Source: an uncultured Oscillospiraceae bacterium
GTDB lineage: Bacteria > Bacillota_A > Clostridia > Oscillospirales > Oscillospiraceae
Direction: 5' to 3'
NCBI GenBank assembly: GCA_947631675.1
Contig: CANRMG010000099.1
Location: 1 to 6,949 of the forward strand
DNA: 6,949 nt
The position numbers were made by a program, and so were the translations under genes. Below, in pieces: positions 5,718 through 6,949 of the stretch. Within the stretch, counting starts at the first letter, position 1; every line of letters begins with the position of its first letter. The notes beneath the pieces are model-generated. The model made no database searches. It saw only the letters and a list, made by a program, of their open reading frames with translations, and had not been told where the DNA came from.

Positions 5718-6949
5718 TCAGTCGGTGATGGCGGGCCGGACGCCCTCTGCCCGCTCGATCCAGGCCAGCAGCTTTTCCCGCAGCTCTGCCTTCACGGTAG
5801 CGTAGGCCGGGTCGGCCACCACGTTCGTAAGCTGCCAGGGGTCCTTTTTCATGTCGTAGAGGAAGTCGTCGGCGTACACGTCCGCCGCCGCGGCCTCGCC
5901 GCCGTTGACCCCGGGGGCGTACACGGCGTAGAGCCAGTCCGCCGTGCGCACGCACCGGCCCACCCGGCTCTCGGAGATCTGGGCAAACACCTCGTTGGGC
6001 CGGGCGGGGTCGGTGTGCTCCACCACGTCCAGGAGGTTTTCGCCGATCATCTTATTACCCACATCTACCCCGGCGATGGCCAGAATGGTTTTGGGCAGGC
6101 TCTCGGTGCTCACCAGGTCCTGGATGGCCACGCCGCCCTTGTAGGGCCCGCCGGCGATGACCAAGGGCACGTGCAGGCACCCGTCGTGGCAGGAGCGCTT
6201 GTAGTCGTCGTAGCCGTTCAGATGCCCGTCCCGGTTGCGGGTCATGAAGTGGCTGCCGTGGTCGGAGGCGAAGATGATGACCGTGTTGTCATAAAGGCCC
6301 TCATTTTTGAGCCGCTCGATGAGCCGGCCCAGGTTCTCGTCCAGGGCGGCGCACTGGCCCAGATAGTCGGGGTACTCCTCCGCCGCGTTGCCCTTCAAGA
6401 CCTCCAGGTCGTGGGGCAGGACGAAGTTTTTGAACCTCTCCTTGGACCCCTCCGGCCCCTCGTAGTGCCGGTGGTCGTTCTGGTGGTGGGGCTCTATCTG
6501 GGAGATAGTCATGAAGAAGGGCTTTTCCCGATCATAGGTATCGAAGAACTGCAGGGCCAGATCGTTGATGCAGTCGGCCCGGTAGCCCTTGAACTCGATC
6601 TTGTTGTCGTTCTCGTCAAAGACGAAGCCGTCGTAGCCGTGGGAGGTGAACTCCAGCACGTCGGCGGTGCGCCAGTAGCCGGTATAGCCGCCCCGCAGCT
6701 CTTTGGGGATGGCGGTGACGGTGTGGTCGATGACAGGAGGCTTTTCCAGCTCCCCGTCGCTGGCCAGGTGCCACTTGCCGATGTAGGCGGTCTCATAGCC
6801 CGCCTCCTCTATGTATTGGCCCAGGGTCTTTACGTCGGGCGGCAGCATGATGTTGTTGCGGAAGCAGCCCGTCTCCGTGGGATAGCGGCCGGTCTGGAAC
6901 AGGGCCCGGCAGGGGCCGCACACCGGCTGGGGGGAGAAGGCGTTGTCGA
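5718..6949 (-). CDS. Cys-type sulfatase (S1 family), 5'-truncated at the window edge
   Basis: A type I sulfatase that hydrolyses sulfate esters using formylglycine and a bound divalent metal. The frame stays open to the right edge, so 409 codons are visible and the N-terminus, with its first metal-binding Asp residues, is missing. The visible part begins DNAFSPQPVCGPCRALFQTG, containing the C-x-P-x-R signature; the Cys encoded at 6920-6918 is the residue converted to formylglycine. Further family motifs follow: GKWHLAS, with Lys and His 48 and 50 residues after that Cys; ISQIEPHHQNDH; FASDHG, with Asp-His about 219-220 after it as the second metal site; and CLHVPLVIAGGP. The C-terminus (LYDMKKDPWQLTNVV) is typical. 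The GTG at 6923 lies just before the catalytic Cys and cannot be the start. Whether a signal peptide exists cannot be seen. Its substrate is unassigned; the locus suggests a sulfated galactosyl-HexNAc glycan. The regulator follows after one base, and the anSME in the convergent operon would activate it. Confidence 0.95.
   Translation of the reverse strand, partial: DNAFSPQPVCGPCRALFQTGRYPTETGCFRNNIMLPPDVKTLGQYIEEAGYETAYIGKWHLASDGELEKPPVIDHTVTAIPKELRGGYTGYWRTADVLEFTSHGYDGFVFDENDNKIEFKGYRADCINDLALQFFDTYDREKPFFMTISQIEPHHQNDHRHYEGPEGSKERFKNFVLPHDLEVLKGNAAEEYPDYLGQCAALDENLGRLIERLKNEGLYDNTVIIFASDHGSHFMTRNRDGHLNGYDDYKRSCHDGCLHVPLVIAGGPYKGGVAIQDLVSTESLPKTILAIAGVDVGNKMIGENLLDVVEHTDPARPNEVFAQISESRVGRCVRTADWLYAVYAPGVNGGEAAAADVYADDFLYDMKKDPWQLTNVVADPAYATVKAELREKLLAWIERAEGVRPAITD

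Noticed and set aside
4379..5728. 449-codon open frame on the + strand crossing the terminator and the regulator
   Set aside because: It starts inside the maturase gene in another frame, reads through the intrinsic terminator and runs antisense to the whole regulator; the translation has no domain.

Overview
This window is a carbohydrate-utilisation locus from a GC-rich anaerobic bacterium. The best fit is a gut clostridium (Firmicutes), inferred from four things: CUT1-type ABC permeases, an oxygen-sensitive radical-SAM sulfatase maturase closely resembling the Clostridium perfringens enzyme, an AraR-like GntR/LacI hybrid regulator, and strong AGGAGG-type ribosome binding sites. Codon third positions are mostly G or C in every gene, and I see no compositional break that would mark a recent insertion. 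No species can be named from the sequence alone.

Layout. Positions 1-4560 read rightward as one tightly packed operon: the 3' end of a first sugar ABC permease (cut by the window edge), a second sugar ABC permease, a 719-residue GH112 phosphorylase (galacto-N-biose/lacto-N-biose phosphorylase family), and, four bases after it, an anaerobic sulfatase-maturating enzyme (anSME). Positions 4616 to the right edge read leftward: a Cys-type sulfatase whose 5' end is cut by the edge, followed after a single base by a GntR/LacI-hybrid regulator. The two transcripts converge on a 55-base gap that holds a strong hairpin, probably a terminator for both directions. There is no gene-free stretch over 300 bases, and I found no tRNA, rRNA, CRISPR array, insertion sequence or attachment site.

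How the genes may work together (inference). The permeases would import a Gal-beta-1,3-HexNAc disaccharide or a larger glycan containing it. The GH112 enzyme would split it with phosphate into galactose 1-phosphate and GalNAc or GlcNAc. The sulfatase, activated by the anSME, would remove sulfate from the same glycans, as expected for sulfated mucin O-glycans or related host glycans. The hybrid regulator would sense a sugar from this route. The individual families are known. The less familiar point is the arrangement: the maturase is coupled to the phosphorylase gene, while the likely client sulfatase lies on the opposing transcript with the regulator. Genes for the solute-binding protein, the ATPase, and the downstream galactose 1-phosphate and HexNAc enzymes are not in the window.
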